Shown: positions 1-11,811, counted from the first letter of the stretch. The stretch: DNA of 64,000 bases from Seriola aureovittata (GCF_021018895.1 NC_079384.1:21688140-21752139), one strand, 5' to 3'. The notes: a model not told the origin generated them from the letters alone. Translations and numbers: made by a program.

Positions 1-1527
1 AGAACCGCGTGCCTCACATGTAAAGGCTCCAAACTGCAGATGCAGCGCTGCAGTGACGCTTGAGCTGCGCCTCACACATGCCTCTCACGCAGGCTGTGTG
101 GCTGCTTTAGCCTGTAACACAGATGAAAACCCGGATGTTCTGTGATCGTGATGCACAGGTGAGCTGAGCAGTGTGGCCCGGCCTCAGTCTGTGAGGCTGC
201 AGAGAAAAGCAGACAGTAATGTCACTAAAATGCCCCTTCAGCTTGTTAAAAAGCCTTTCTCAGACAGTGACAAACACATTCCACTGACCCAGGCACCACC
301 AAAGAATAAAAGGTCACCCTCCAAAGAACTGGCATGTTTAACAGAAGCCATAATAGTTGCGGATCTCTTCTGGAAAAAACATCTCTTTGTCAGATGAGTT
401 TACCTTGTATCCACTCCTAACATCTATGTACAAGGCACCAATACTGAAATACTGTTCCAATCATGCAGCCTGATTCACCTAGACGACCAAAAAGTAGTAG
501 TAGTAGTAGTTCCCAAGCAGGCCCCTATGAGTTGTCACTCCATACACAATAACTAACGTTTAGCTGAGGTAAAAGTGTCTTGCTGTATTCAGTTTGACCC
601 TTGTAAGCTAAGCTCAGATGTCTGACTACTCAAACAATACAGTATACAATACACCGGACACATCGAATTTGTGGTGTGACGAGACAAAAGAACAAAGCAA
701 ATACTTCAGTTTTGTTACTGACATAAAAACGTTCTGTTCTAAAAATGAACTTAGAAGACCACATGCTGGTAAAATAAACGACACATATCTACATATCAAG
801 CCTCTGCTAAAATATCCTGCGGCTGTACCATCTCATGCAGGAATGAACTTAGTAGCATAAGACTGTGTAACATAAACATGGTTGTCATTTCAGACGACTG
901 ACAATGGAGCACTGGGGCAACTGTAACCTTTAACAACAAAGAGGCATTTCAGCATCTACTTGCGTTCGCTCCCTGTGTGTCTCATAGAGGTCGGCTTCAT
1001 TGTGAATTTATCAATCATTAAGCATTTGTTTTGTGCATGTGAAGGTGTGAATATGATAATGTGACACTCAGTGAGCCTTTGTATATCTGACTGTGGACAT
1101 GCATGTATCTACCATCGCCTTCTTCAATCAATCCTTCCTTCCTACACACTGATCAGTGTACAGCACTTTCATCACAACTGAATAACAATGTTGCCGTTAG
1201 AAAAAACTGACATGAATCATTTGATCTCTTCATCTCAGCAGTCATTTCCCTCTGATTCTCTGTGGGAATATGAGTAAAAACTAACAGAGATTGACAGATT
1301 CTACGTGTTTACAAATCACAAACTGGGAGGTTTGTTTTAGGAAGATATTTATAGCAGCTCTTCATGGATACTTGCATGAAATCTTCTATGCTGGCAGCAG
1401 CTAAAGATAAAACCTGCTCAGGAATTAATTTCTAAAAAAAAAAAAGAAAAGACACACACTCCACACACACCATAACCCTCAGTTCTTAACATGAACAAGA
1501 TCTGTGAAATACAGCTTCTCTGTCTCC

Positions 1528-1528
<1 letters not shown>

Positions 1529-1579
<51 letters not shown>

Positions 1580-1580
1580 G
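1529..1580 (+). repeat. (TCTG)n tetranucleotide microsatellite
   Basis: There are thirteen uninterrupted TCTG units. The (GT)n tract at 1659-1685 follows about 80 bp later. Confidence 0.98.
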
Positions 1581-1658
1581 AAATTAGGACAGAGGAGAAC
1601 TCTGCTGGATAACAGTGTGTAGCAGCACGTGGGCACTCAGCCAGAGAGCAGCATGAAA

Positions 1659-1685
1659 GTGTGTGTGTGTGTGTGTGTGTGTGTG
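1659..1685 (+). repeat. (GT)n microsatellite
   Basis: Pure GT dinucleotide run of about 13 units. Confidence 0.98.
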
Positions 1686-2438
1686 GTTGTGCCAGTTAAA
1701 ATAAAGTGTCCTATTAGTTTTAACGTTGGCTCTGCACCATTTGCCTTTGCTACAGAGGTGGCAGACAGACACACTGTCATGTGGCCTGTCAGCTCAACAG
1801 CCTGTCTCCAGTTACAGCAGGGACAGACCTCCCCTCTCTGACCTGCAGGGTTTCCACTGGGCAACACATGTACGCAGGGCTGTGCTGTATGGATTGAGTC
1901 TTCCATCATGAACTATGAAGTATTTTATATGGCAACAAGATATGAGGAAATAAAGATAAAGGTATTTTTCTTTAAATTCTATTGCTTGAGATAAAACAAC
2001 CTGATGTGTGTTTTTGGTTGATCCAGTAAAATAAACAGTGAAATGAGCCAATCAGAGTCCAACTCATGCAGAGCAGAGATTTCTCCAACTGTGTGTTGAT
2101 AACTTGGGAGAATTTAAAGCAACTGACAGCAAAGTGCCATGAGAGAAAGTCTAATGAAAATCCATATGAGGAGCCGAGTATGTATATTAAATATTCTATA
2201 TCCTTCCTCCATTTCTTATGATGGTATGATGCAGCATGGCTGCCACTCTTTCTCTCCTGTCATCTCTTTGTTCACTTTCACTCTCTGTCTCTCTGCCCTT
2301 GGGTGTCGTCTGGTCATTCACTTTGTGCCTTTGATGGGAGTCTGCACAGAGTGTGTAATGAGTTCACACAGTACTCAATGCTCAGTGGGAGACGGAGAGA
2401 TGATGTAATATCTGGATTTGAGATGCAACCGCAGAGAG

Positions 2439-2449
2439 ACACGCACGCA

Positions 2450-2529
<80 letters not shown>
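2439..2529 (+). repeat. compound (ACGC)n(AC)n microsatellite
   Basis: Eight ACGC units (2439-2470) pass directly into about 30 AC units. The CG positions show how an AC tract and its mutated tetranucleotide variant coexist. Confidence 0.98.
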
Positions 2530-2530
<1 letters not shown>

Positions 2531-2963
2531 CAAAGGTAAGTATGTGGCTGAGGGAACAATAGACAGATGTACAGAACAGAAACCGTCTCTTTCTCCCTCT
2601 CTCTAAGTCACTCCAGTCTGCCCCCTGCCTCTCTTCCTCTCTCCTCCTCTCGTCTTCCACTCGCTGGATTTCTCTCTGGTGACAGATGAGATCTGATCCC
2701 ACGTCAGAACTGGGGGAGGCCAGAGCAGAGCCGTGCAGATGAATAAAAATCTGTCTCAAGAGTCAACAGCAGGTACAGGCTGCCAGCGACTTAATAAACA
2801 ACTGTGTTTTGGCCTTTTTGGGAGGAAGAAGATAATGCTGCTGTAAAATAACAGCTTTTATCAGAATCAGTGTACAAACGAGAGCAGTTAAACAATGTTG
2901 CTTCATTATTCTCTCTGCTGTCATGTAATGCTGGCAATCACTTGGGAAAGGAAAGAGAGAAGG

Positions 2964-2965
<2 letters not shown>

Positions 2966-2998
<33 letters not shown>

Positions 2999-3011
2999 GG
3001 GGGGGGGGGGG
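2966..3011 (+). repeat. (TG)n followed by a 16-bp G run
   Basis: A TG tract (2966-2995) runs into sixteen consecutive G (2996-3011). On the gene's sense (minus) strand this is C16 followed by (CA)n. Confidence 0.97.
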
Positions 3012-3559
3012 TCCCCAGCTGATAAACTGGTAAAATAAAGCTGTTGTGTCAGTGTGGGGAAGCCCAGAGACACCATTTGTAAGCACAGTACAATCAACAG
3101 TCAGGAAAATAACTAGATAAACACAGACACTATCTGCTTTATTACCTCCACTAACGGGACAGTGTATGCAGCCAAATGTCAGGTGTGACTAATGACCCAA
3201 CATTTCAGCAGAGTGTGTGGAGTCCACATGGATCCTATCAGCTAAACTAACAAAGAGCTAATAACCCACGCCTACCTATCTACAGTAGTCAGGTCAAGTT
3301 CATGTGTAGAACACATTTAAAAACAACCAGAGTTGACCAATGAGCTGCAACAGTGGAGATAAGGCACATAAACATAAACAATGAAAGGGGAGGATAAAAT
3401 ACAAGGCAATATCACAATATATACACAAATGTAAAACATTACACAGAATAAAAACTGAAAGATAAATAAATAAAAGATTATGATAACCACTTAGGTCATT
3501 AAGGACTTAAAGGCCATTGACAACACACCAAGGTTTCTGTTTCTGGCATGACCATGAAG

Positions 3560-3940
3560 ACTAGATATCAATAGATATCACATCCTGGAGGCAGTCAGGA
3601 ACAGACTCCACTGAATTAGCATTCTCGAGATTTAGTGGAAAGTATAATGAGTATCGTCAGCATAACAATGAAAAGAGACACCCTGCTTACGATAGATGGA
3701 GCCTTAAAGGAGCACAAGGCAAATGAAATGGTCCCTACAAAGAACTTCCACCTCTACAAGTGATGAGAAAGTCCTAACTGTTAGGTAGGAGGCAAGCCAC
3801 TGGAGGGCAGTGACCTGGATACCAACCTGGTCCCTGAGACCGTTTGAAAGAAGTGATCGACTGCATAAAACGCAATGCTCAGGTCTAAAAGCATTCAAAT
3901 GACACCACAGTCTTAAGACAGCAGTAGACTTTGAGATCAC
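3560..3940 (-). pseudogene. LINE reverse-transcriptase remnant (L2/Maui-like)
   Basis: A minus-strand frame reads LLSNGLRDQVGIQVTALQWL followed by ASYLTVRTFS. This matches the segment of fish L2-type LINE reverse transcriptases that follows the DTVDH motif and reads roughly GIRGTALQWFSSYLSGRSF. The frame is broken on both sides, and neither the YADD box nor an endonuclease is seen. It is a short, 5'- and 3'-truncated, long-dead LINE fragment with uncertain outer limits. Confidence 0.7.
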
Positions 3941-4239
3941 CCAATCAACTTACTGATAGTAACTGCTGTCATTAGCAGAGTCCAGCAGTTCCACCTTAAC
4001 ACAGGAATAAGGATGATGTTCTAGTTATGTGGGTTTTGTCAATATGAGGAAATTTAAAAGGGAAGAGTCTGTTTCCTCTGATTGTATATAAGACTCACAC
4101 TTTCATACTTCACTAAATGCAGTGTGCTTCACGTACATTATTAATATTAGATCAATCACATACACTAAAGATCTGTTACATCAGACAGTTATATCACATC
4201 CTGCACGTTGGTAGCCGTCCTCACATAAAAGGTGTGATG

Positions 4240-4246
4240 GTGTGTG

Positions 4247-4281
<35 letters not shown>
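4240..4281 (+). repeat. (GT)n microsatellite
   Basis: GT run with a single GC interruption near 4253. Confidence 0.97.
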
Positions 4282-4287
<6 letters not shown>

Positions 4288-5346
4288 CAGAAAGAGAAAC
4301 ACTGGTTGATGAAATCAAAGTTAGCAGGAACCGTGTTCAGACAGTGTTTCTTTCTGCTATGTTCACTGACTCGTGGCTGGCCACACCTGAGTCTGAGGTA
4401 ATCCAGTATTATTCAATCATTATTTGCAGAAGTCATTCTGTTACTTAAGCAGCACTGCCAGAAAAACAGACAAACACACTCTCTGCTACTACACTGTGCT
4501 ACATTTAGTACAATGTTTACAGATACTACATTGTCTGTGAAGCACACATGTGGTTATTCTATTACGATGTAATCGTGTAAATACATCAACGCTGAACCTG
4601 TGGCTGATGACTGCTGACGAGCTCACAGCCCAGGAGGACTGCTGTCAAATGTGGACTTTGTATTCATGGATTCATGTATTTCTGGGAGTTGGTCTCTGTT
4701 TGTTTATCTCTACGAGGATGCACATGCATGAGCATGCACATGGGTGAGGCAGTACACATTCCTGCTGAAGGCTTCACTTTATTCCTGCTGATCTACAGGT
4801 GGCTGTAAGGCACCTATACATGCAGCAACGCACCAACAAAGACAGATAGGAGGAAGACTGCAAGCTCGTAAACATGGATGTAAACAATGCTGGACTGAAA
4901 ATACTTAATGTCGGTGGCATAGACCAATTGATAGCTGCTAGCATTGAGTGGAAAGTCTGAGTTGTTGTGAATTTCAGTGTTATCTCATTTCTTTGTACTA
5001 AACGCTGCATCTTCATGATTAATGTGGTGCAACACTGTAATGTGAATTAACACATTTACAGCATGTAAAGAGTTAGACAAGGAGACTGAACCTTACACAG
5101 GAACTTTTTACTGTCATTTTAAACAGACCAATCACAATCACAACAACATCACTTTTAACACACAAAGTCAGAGCATTTACATCTCTGCTGTCTGAGACCA
5201 TGTGAGAGGAAAATGGAGAGTGAAGACAGTAAAGAGGCAACAGTAAATCCTGCCTCACTAAACACCTTATCAGTCCCTCGGCAGCACTTCCTCTCTTGTG
5301 AACAAAAACAATATAGAGGAAAGCAGAGCAGCCACAGTCAGACTTG

Positions 5347-5348
<2 letters not shown>

Positions 5349-5393
<45 letters not shown>
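5349..5393 (+). repeat. (GT)n microsatellite
   Basis: Pure GT run of about 22 units. Confidence 0.98.
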
Positions 5394-5395
<2 letters not shown>

Positions 5396-6390
5396 ATGTC
5401 CAGGTGTTTGAGCATATGTGCATTCATATATCTGTGCATGCATCTGTGTCTGTACTGAAGCGCAGACAGTGAGTGGAGGTATTTTCATGTGATGTGTCTG
5501 TATAGTAAATGTACACCCAAAGGCATGAGATCACATGCTTGGATGGTGTGTTAGTGCACAAACACACAAACACACACAAATGTCAGGTAAAGGTCAGGTC
5601 TCTCTGGACTCAGCAAAAAGCAACCACACACATACACAGTGTGTTTGGTAGCCTTTGGGTGGCTACAATCATAGAAGCATCATTTGACTGCTATGGGTTC
5701 ATGATGATCACTACTAGGTCATTTACTCTGGCAGTTACTGGTAGCAGAATTGGACTATTTTCAATTCACAAAATCCATGTTTCAGTTTCTACAGCTGGTA
5801 TTCTTTGAGTGGTTCCTCACTATGATCTGTCACTGAACTCATTTATTTACGCAAATTCTAAAAGTAAAATAGAACAATGTACATATCAGCAAAAAGTGTT
5901 AGGTATCATAACATTTTAGCTAAGAACCGAAGAATTTACTACATAAGTCAAACTGGGCGGGGACCAGTCAATGTAGATCATATTCCTTTAATGACAGCCA
6001 GCTGTTCTGCATATACAACTTATCAGCTATAAGCAACACCTAGCACTTCTTCTCCATGTTTTCACTTTGTAAACATACACTGTAATATTATCAAGTGACT
6101 TATGTGTTGTCGGCCACACACTGAACACACAGCACTGCATTATGTATGTTAGTCACTAGTGATATTACACGCAAACTAAGTGCATTACATGAATACAATA
6201 ATATAGACTTCTATAAATGATTGTGCATGAAAGCATGAGACCCAATAATAAAAGTGTTTTAATGACAGAACAACAGAGAAAATGCAGAGAATGTTGTTCA
6301 GCTGTATCTATGGGAAACCAGTGGATAAGTAAAACAGAACCACAGAAAAAAAGAGCAGGGAAAAAACAAGAGGGCTAAATTAAAGCCAAA

Positions 6391-6425
<35 letters not shown>

Positions 6426-6445
6426 GGGTGTGGGGGGAGGGGGGG
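6391..6445 (+). repeat. (TG)n grading into a G-rich tract with G-quadruplex pattern
   Basis: A TG run (6391-6415) is followed by G tracts at 6416-6418, 6420-6422, 6426-6428, 6432-6437 and 6439-6445, separated by 1-3 bases. This satisfies the usual four-tract G-quadruplex rule on the plus strand, which is the template strand of jmjd1c. Confidence 0.95.
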
Positions 6446-6624
6446 TTTATGTGTCAGTGAGTTATGGAGCTGATGTGAGCAGGGTGGGGTCAGTGGGAAC
6501 TTTACAACACAACAGACCCAACGAAAACAAACAGCCTGAGGCAGGTCTTGTCTCAATTGACTGCTGCCATTAAAGAAGCAGCTCCTCACACGACAAGGGT
6601 CATCTGTCTCGCTCAGTCACTCAC

Positions 6625-6744
6625 TCACACACTCACACACTCACACACACACACACACACACACACCTGTTTGTGAGCTTTTCCTTTTGAGACTACAGGC
6701 ATCTTTTAAAGTATGTCAGTTCAGCTGTGTGTGTGTGTGTGTGT
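6625..6744 (+). repeat. (CA)n tract and nearby (GT)n tract
   Basis: A CA-rich run (6629-6666) and, about 60 bp on, a short GT run (6727-6744). Their mutual complementarity could allow a stem. Confidence 0.85.
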
Positions 6745-6860
6745 GAGCAGTTATCATCAGTGTTGATGTAGGCATCTTTTAACAGAGAAAGGGAGCACCC
6801 TGGCACTTAATAAGAAGTGTTGTGTGAGTCCTAGCATAGTAATATGCATGCTGATGTATA

Positions 6861-6862
<2 letters not shown>

Positions 6863-6898
<36 letters not shown>
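6863..6898 (+). repeat. (GT)n microsatellite
   Basis: Pure GT run of about 18 units. Confidence 0.98.
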
Positions 6899-6899
<1 letters not shown>

Positions 6900-8296
6900 T
6901 GATGAAATGAGCAGTTTCCATTAGCTAACAGGGCTAAGGTTATCCTACAGGAGATATGACACCGCAGCCTTACATCCCCTGAGACCACCTCTCATTACAC
7001 CAACACACATGCACACACACATGCACACATTCATACAACGATAAACACTGTCTAGAACATGAGCACACATATTCAGAATAAAACACAACTTCACATAAAT
7101 ACACAGCCAAGCCAGGACTGAATTGGGATGTGACTATAACATACAGATTGTATCAATGTCATTTCGAGATCTTTTTCATTTTACAGCTGATTTTCCTTTT
7201 GTCTGGGTAGAAGTCATGGAACTGCAGTCATCCAATTTGTCCAGCACCTGGGGATTATCTGAAAATCTATGCACTAATATCACCACAGGATGCATCACAT
7301 AGTATCTCGTATTAAATTTCACTCTCTACACACTGAGAAGAGAATAGACAGCTCCAAATAACATGGCCCTAAAAGTTCATTTTTTTTATCTAAAACACTA
7401 TCAAAACAATGAAAACATAGTGGGTGGTAAAGTAGTAAGATATTGAGTACCTGCTGTCTGTGGGAAGACGAGATAAACACTGAAAGCCCATTGGCTGGTC
7501 ACAGGGTAACTGCAGTTCAGTGGTTCTAAGCCAATAAAAGTGTCAACTGGGAGATGGACATAAGGTGTAAAGCTCTACAACGTTTCACTAATGAAACAAT
7601 CTGTCCCTCTCAAAGTCTCAAGTCTCCTCGAACAACAACAGCAAACACAGGTGAATATGGAAAATCATATTAATAAAACGACTGCGTTCTGCGGTACACT
7701 TGAGTAGTCAAATGTCATGTCCTATGGGATTTAAATCATACATTTATACATATGGAAAAATAATAGCCTTAAAATGTAAAAATATTGCTTTAGGCAATGG
7801 CTCTGTGTGTTAAGTGTTCAGACACATGTAAAACATGCACACATCAATAAGCCTCTGCCTTAATCTTCCCGCCTTTCTTCAAGTACAAGCAAGCAGTTCA
7901 GTGATGGTAATAAGAACTAATGAATTAATCATGAAAAAAATAATTATACCCATACCAATAACAACATCCCCTGTCTTTGAGAGCATAAATCACACAATCA
8001 TGCTGTCTGCATCTTCCTTGTAATGTATGTAAACATTCAATCCTAGCCTCGTTAAGTTCAGTCAGGTGACTCAGGTCAGGCTGACTGTGACCTTTTGTCT
8101 GTCGTTCTTGTGACAAACAACTGCTTGTTGGTAAAGTACAGAGAAGAGTGTTTACCAGGCTGGTAATAGTGCCAGAGACGAGGGGCACAGGAGAGATATC
8201 ACATAACTAAATACACAGTAGCTATAATTCACCATACAATTGAATGTAATTTCACACTGCAAATATGACTGACAGTCACTTTCTTACTGCAAGTAC

Positions 8297-8317
8297 TTTT
8301 TTTTTTTTTTTTTTTTT
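8297..8317 (+). repeat. poly(T) run, 21 bp
   Basis: Homopolymer. It could be a minus-strand poly(A) tail of a lost retroelement, but no adjacent element was recognised. Confidence 0.95.
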
Positions 8318-8439
8318 AACTCTATCTGCGTGAATGATCCACAGACATAAATCTGTCTATGGAATAGACTGGAGATCTGTGTTACAACCTGTTCTTTATC
8401 TGGATCTTTTCCAGTTCCAATACTGGTTATCAGATTACT

Positions 8440-8555
8440 ACATCATCCTGCTGCTCCACCTACAGCTACTACAGCTGCAGCTGTTACTACTACCAGCATT
8501 ACATGTTCTATTAATACTCTTACTACTGCTGCTGCTATCATTAGCATCGCTGAGG
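8440..8555 (+). repeat. degenerate trinucleotide (CTN/CTA) tract
   Basis: Repeated ctgctgc, ctactac and ttactactgctgctg triplets form an imperfect trinucleotide repeat. In one frame it reads as a leucine-rich string, which is an artefact and not a membrane protein. Confidence 0.7.
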
Positions 8556-8869
8556 CACTGATCAATCCTACGAGAGTTGACCACAGACAAACTCGGTTGC
8601 AGGTCAGCTCAGACAGTCCTTACTTCGTTCACTTTGTCCTCTGTTTCTCACCACACTACATCCACCCCCATCTTTCAATTCTGCTGTCATCAGCTAATTT
8701 GTTTTCAAGGAGGAGAGCTAACATAACATCACCTGCCTCTATGTGGGATTCCTCACACTGACTGAGGTGAGTGGCTATAAGAGCATTCATTTACTGCCAC
8801 ACCATGGCTACTGTCAGATATCAGCTCCAGAAATGGAGGTAATGACTCTTCAACCTGTTTGTGGAGCTG

Positions 8870-8950
8870 AATTTATTAAGTGATTAGTTAGCGATCAACA
8901 GATTATTTCTATATTAAGTCATTTTCATTCAAGGTAAAATAATAAACTTT
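8870..8950. mobile_element. possible fragment of the ATTAATCGATTA-type MITE
   Basis: The run gtgattagttagcgatcaacagattatttc resembles one end of the abundant teleost hAT-like MITE whose ends are rich in GATTAATCGATTA and GATTATTTTC. It is short and diverged, so the assignment is weak. Confidence 0.3.
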
Positions 8951-9242
8951 AGGTTTAGAGTCAGGTCATCATTTCTGATTTACGTCACTGAGATCAGACT
9001 AACAGCATCAAAAAAAAGTGAAGGAAACAATATTCTGTTATAAGAAGTAAGTGAGAGCTGCAGAGCGGTGGGTTTGGCATGACTGCTATGATGATGGAAC
9101 TGGTGCTGTGTAAATGTACAATATACGAATTGTTAGCTCTAAGATGTTAACTGTACTTCATCTAGGTAAAATGTATCATGTTGATAGGACCAGTGGTTAG
9201 TCAGTTACATTTGACTGTATTAATTCACTGAGCTAAAACTCC

Positions 9243-9264
9243 TGTGTGTGTGTGTGTGTGTGTC

Positions 9265-9298
<34 letters not shown>

Positions 9299-9299
9299 G
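9243..9299 (+). repeat. compound (GT)n(TCTG)n microsatellite
   Basis: A GT run (9243-9262) followed by about nine TCTG units. Confidence 0.97.
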
Positions 9300-10040
9300 A
9301 GCTTTTGTTTAAACAGTCTTATTTTAAATGTGCTGCTTTCAATGAAAAGAACATTCAAGCTACAATAAAAACATTCAGTCCCACAGGAAATAAATGTGTC
9401 TCACATTTTCTGTTTAATGCGTTACTTGGAAATCTTTTAAGCTTCTGATTTCATTGATATCAATTAAATCTGACATTTTTTTCTAAAAATCAACTATTCA
9501 CAGTTTTTTGAAGCTCACAGCTTCATTTCCCAATTGTAAATGTGGTGACTGTACTATATTTTGATGTTGTTGCTATGACAATAGCAGCAGGGCAGTGATA
9601 TGACGAATCAGTGAAAAGTCAGACAGTGAGAAAAACAACCAGTTAAAAACTGTGTAGAAGTCTTTGAACTCTTATCTCCCATGCGTGTGCCAGATGGCGC
9701 TGTGCACTCTGCTATTACATAATCAAAACACTGAATCCCATTTCCACACACACACTCGCAGCCACTGTCAGGCACACACACACACAAACATGTACACAAT
9801 CCAAAACTAAATGTCATCAATGTCAAACACTTATGAACCAAATCGTTCAGTCAGGAGCAGACACCAAAACATTCAGACTCAAAATATGAGTTCACACAAC
9901 CACAGCATGAGCATGTCAACAGAGAGCACTGTCTGAAGTGTGTATGATACAGTGTGTGAATGTGTGTGTGAGAGAAACAGAGTGACATACAAACAACAAC
10001 AAAAACACCACAGCAACCACACTGCCACCACACCAAAGCG

Positions 10041-10154
10041 TGTGTGTGTGTATGTGTGTGTGTGATGACAGAGACACAGAGCAGACACAGCATCAGACGC
10101 ATGCGCACACACGCGCACACACACGCACACACACGCACACACTCGCACACACAC
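10041..10154 (+). repeat. (GT)n then (CACG)/(CA)n-rich low-complexity tract
   Basis: GT repeats at 10041-10064 are followed, after unique sequence, by a run of CACACACG units (10095-10154). The palindrome at 10186 starts 31 bp beyond it. Confidence 0.9.
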
Positions 10155-10185
10155 AGCCACAACAGAGTGGGACGTTCCAGTTGAA

Positions 10186-10232
10186 ACCACTCTCAGACAA
10201 ATACATTTAAAATGTATTTGTCTGAGAGTGGT
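10186..10232. repeat. perfect 47-bp palindrome (23-bp arms, 1-nt centre)
   Basis: Positions 10186-10208 and 10210-10232 are exact reverse complements around a single central A at 10209. The arms start ACCACTCTCAGACAAATA. The match stops abruptly at 10185/10233. It lies in intron 2, about 350 bp past the exon 2 donor, just after a CA/CG-rich tract (10095-10154). Such an arm can form a cruciform in DNA or a hairpin in RNA. A one-base loop is unlike a miRNA precursor. Confidence 0.97.
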
Positions 10233-10577
10233 CGAGCTCAGCAGACACAGTCAAACACTTAGCAGAACCGCTGGTAAACACTGTGAGTAAATGAGTCAAA
10301 AATCTCTGTGAGATAGGCTCAACAAACTGACGGAGGCAACGACAAAGCTGGTAACTGAGGCCGGGCTGCCACTCAGTAACCACCTACATCCACAAACAGA
10401 TGACAGTGAGGATGAAGAACAATCAGAACGATCCTGAGACTTTGTATTTCAACAACAAACATTCAATAGTTTGTGGTAAATACTGCAGTGAACGTTCAAC
10501 ATCATAGCCAGCTTAGTCACACGGCTAACTGTTCCTATTACTGTGTCCAGCCTATAAATAGAAAACAAAGGTCTTAC

Positions 10578-10778
10578 CAGGGCAGGCCACTGTATGTGTT
10601 TGGCCTTGGTTGCCTGCAGCAGGCCTCCTGCTCCTCCACCTGCTCCTGCTCCTCCTCCTGCTCCCTCCTTCCTCTTGGCCCAGACCAGCTGGTGCTCCAG
10701 TAGAAACAGCTGGAAATCCTCATAGACCTTGACCCACTCTCTCTTCTCCCACTCCTGATCATCAAACTCCACATATAC
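10578..10778 (-). CDS. jmjd1c: jmjd1c (KDM3C) coding exon 2, residues 53-119
   Basis: This exon continues exon 1 in phase 0. The acceptor is a pyrimidine-rich tract ending TTCTGCAG (AG at 10780-10779), and the donor is CTG|GTAAGA (GT at 10577-10576). It encodes 67 residues beginning VYVEFDDQEWEKREWVKVYE and ending KAKHIQWPAL. Mammalian JMJD1C has VYVEFDDLEWDKREWVKVYE and QIQWPAL at the matching places, and the next mammalian residues (TFKPLVER) would start exon 3, which is outside the window. KDM3B has a recognisably related but more distant segment. Residues 39-52 of the exon (positions 10623-10667) form a Gly/Ala-rich stretch, GAGGGAGAGGGAGG, where the mammalian protein has a short polar linker. 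The insertion keeps frame and is encoded by GGAGCA-like repeats. Read-through past both splice sites gives no KDM3 similarity, which supports the boundaries. Confidence 0.93.
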
Positions 10779-11222
10779 CTGCAGAACACACAGAAAAATA
10801 AGATTCAATAACAGCATCACAAACAAAAATAAACCAAGTGTGTAGGTGTGTAGAGTGTAGTTTGGTTGCGTATGTTGACTCGGGTTAGAGCTGCCTGTTT
10901 GGACATTTGGGTTCAGCTGGAATGTTTGGCATTTTGACACAATATTTTCTACAGCGCAGGTCGACCTCTCACCATTTAACACCAAGACCCACATTCAATT
11001 GTTTAACACTTGAGAAGAAGAGAAGATGGAAAAGAAAAGAAGAAGAGGGAAAGGAAGAGAGAAAAAGGCAGACAGGTTTGAATCCAGCCTGGGCCCATTA
11101 ACGTTAAAAGTCCTTATCATAGACAGATAACCTGCTCAGTGTTTCTAATACGTAGATTTGTTTGTGGCAGCTCGGCACAGCATCAGCATAGACCGCTACA
11201 CATTGATTTTCCTTCTTTTATT

Positions 11223-11257
11223 CACACACACACACACACACACACACCCACACACAC
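11223..11257 (+). repeat. (CA)n microsatellite
   Basis: CA run with one CC interruption, about 440 bp upstream (in gene sense) of exon 2. Confidence 0.97.
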
Positions 11258-11400
11258 AAAACATTAACATTGGACACATCTGTCATAGCTGGAACAGCCA
11301 TCAGAACACCAGAAGAAATCCCGCCATCTCAGTGGGCCGGTGAATTGTCCAAAAATCCATTAAGTTTTAACCGTCCCTGTCAGTCTCTTTACCACCTCTC

Positions 11401-11406
<6 letters not shown>

Positions 11407-11451
<45 letters not shown>
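11407..11451 (+). repeat. (GT)n microsatellite
   Basis: Pure GT run of about 22 units. Confidence 0.98.
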
Positions 11452-11454
<3 letters not shown>

Positions 11455-11599
11455 TTATTCAGGGTGCACATATCTGCCAGGGCTGGGCTCACTGGCCATT
11501 CCCAATACATAATTGTTTAATTGTTATTTGGCACAAGGTGAAGAGATGGAGCTGAAAACATTTGCTAGGGCCCTTAAAACCTGCTAAACTCTGATGACG

Positions 11600-11755
11600 C
11601 TGGACAGGAAGGAGAGGAAGCAGGAGCAGAAGAAGAAGAATAAGAAGAAAGGAGCTGGAGTAGAAGAGGAAGGAAGAAAAGAAGAAGGAAGAGTAAGTGC
11701 TAAAGGAGAGAAAGGGAAAGAAGTGAAGGGGTGGGAGGAGACAAAGAAAAAGAGT
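11600..11755 (+). repeat. polypurine (GA-rich) tract
   Basis: About 150 bp is almost entirely A and G (gaagaagaag, ggaagg and gaagaaagga-like units) with few interruptions. On the gene's sense strand it is a long polypyrimidine stretch about 0.8-1.0 kb upstream of exon 2. The lysine- and glutamate-rich frames across it are artefacts. Confidence 0.85.
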
Positions 11756-11811
11756 AACATCTCTGACAGAAAATGCAGCGTGAATAATAAAGGGACTTAG
11801 GTGAACTACTA

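Larger units (their letters stand above)
1..10577 (-). other. jmjd1c: jmjd1c intron 2, 5' part (continues beyond the left edge)
   Basis: Everything left of the exon 2 donor is intron 2. No segment resembling exon 3 (expected to start near TFKPLVER in the mammalian protein) was found on the minus strand, so exon 3 lies outside the window. The interval holds many GT/CA arrays, a LINE RT remnant near 3.7 kb, a G-rich tract near 6.4 kb, a palindrome at 10.2 kb and AT-rich unassigned DNA. Positions 1-1500, 3100-3650 and 7000-8870 show no recognisable gene or named repeat beyond a poly-T run. Confidence 0.8.

Noticed and set aside
2303..2759. Frames rich in HTHTHT, CVCVCV or RACVRACV
   Set aside because: These are translations of (AC)n/(ACGC)n microsatellites; the same applies to similar frames at all other GT/CA arrays.
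8334..8561. Leucine-rich, membrane-like frame
   Set aside because: It is produced by a degenerate CTN trinucleotide tract. It has no signal peptide context and no conservation evidence.
11594..11800. Lys/Glu-rich frame resembling a nuclear basic protein
   Set aside because: It is encoded by a polypurine tract, so the composition explains the residues. There is no start context or homology.
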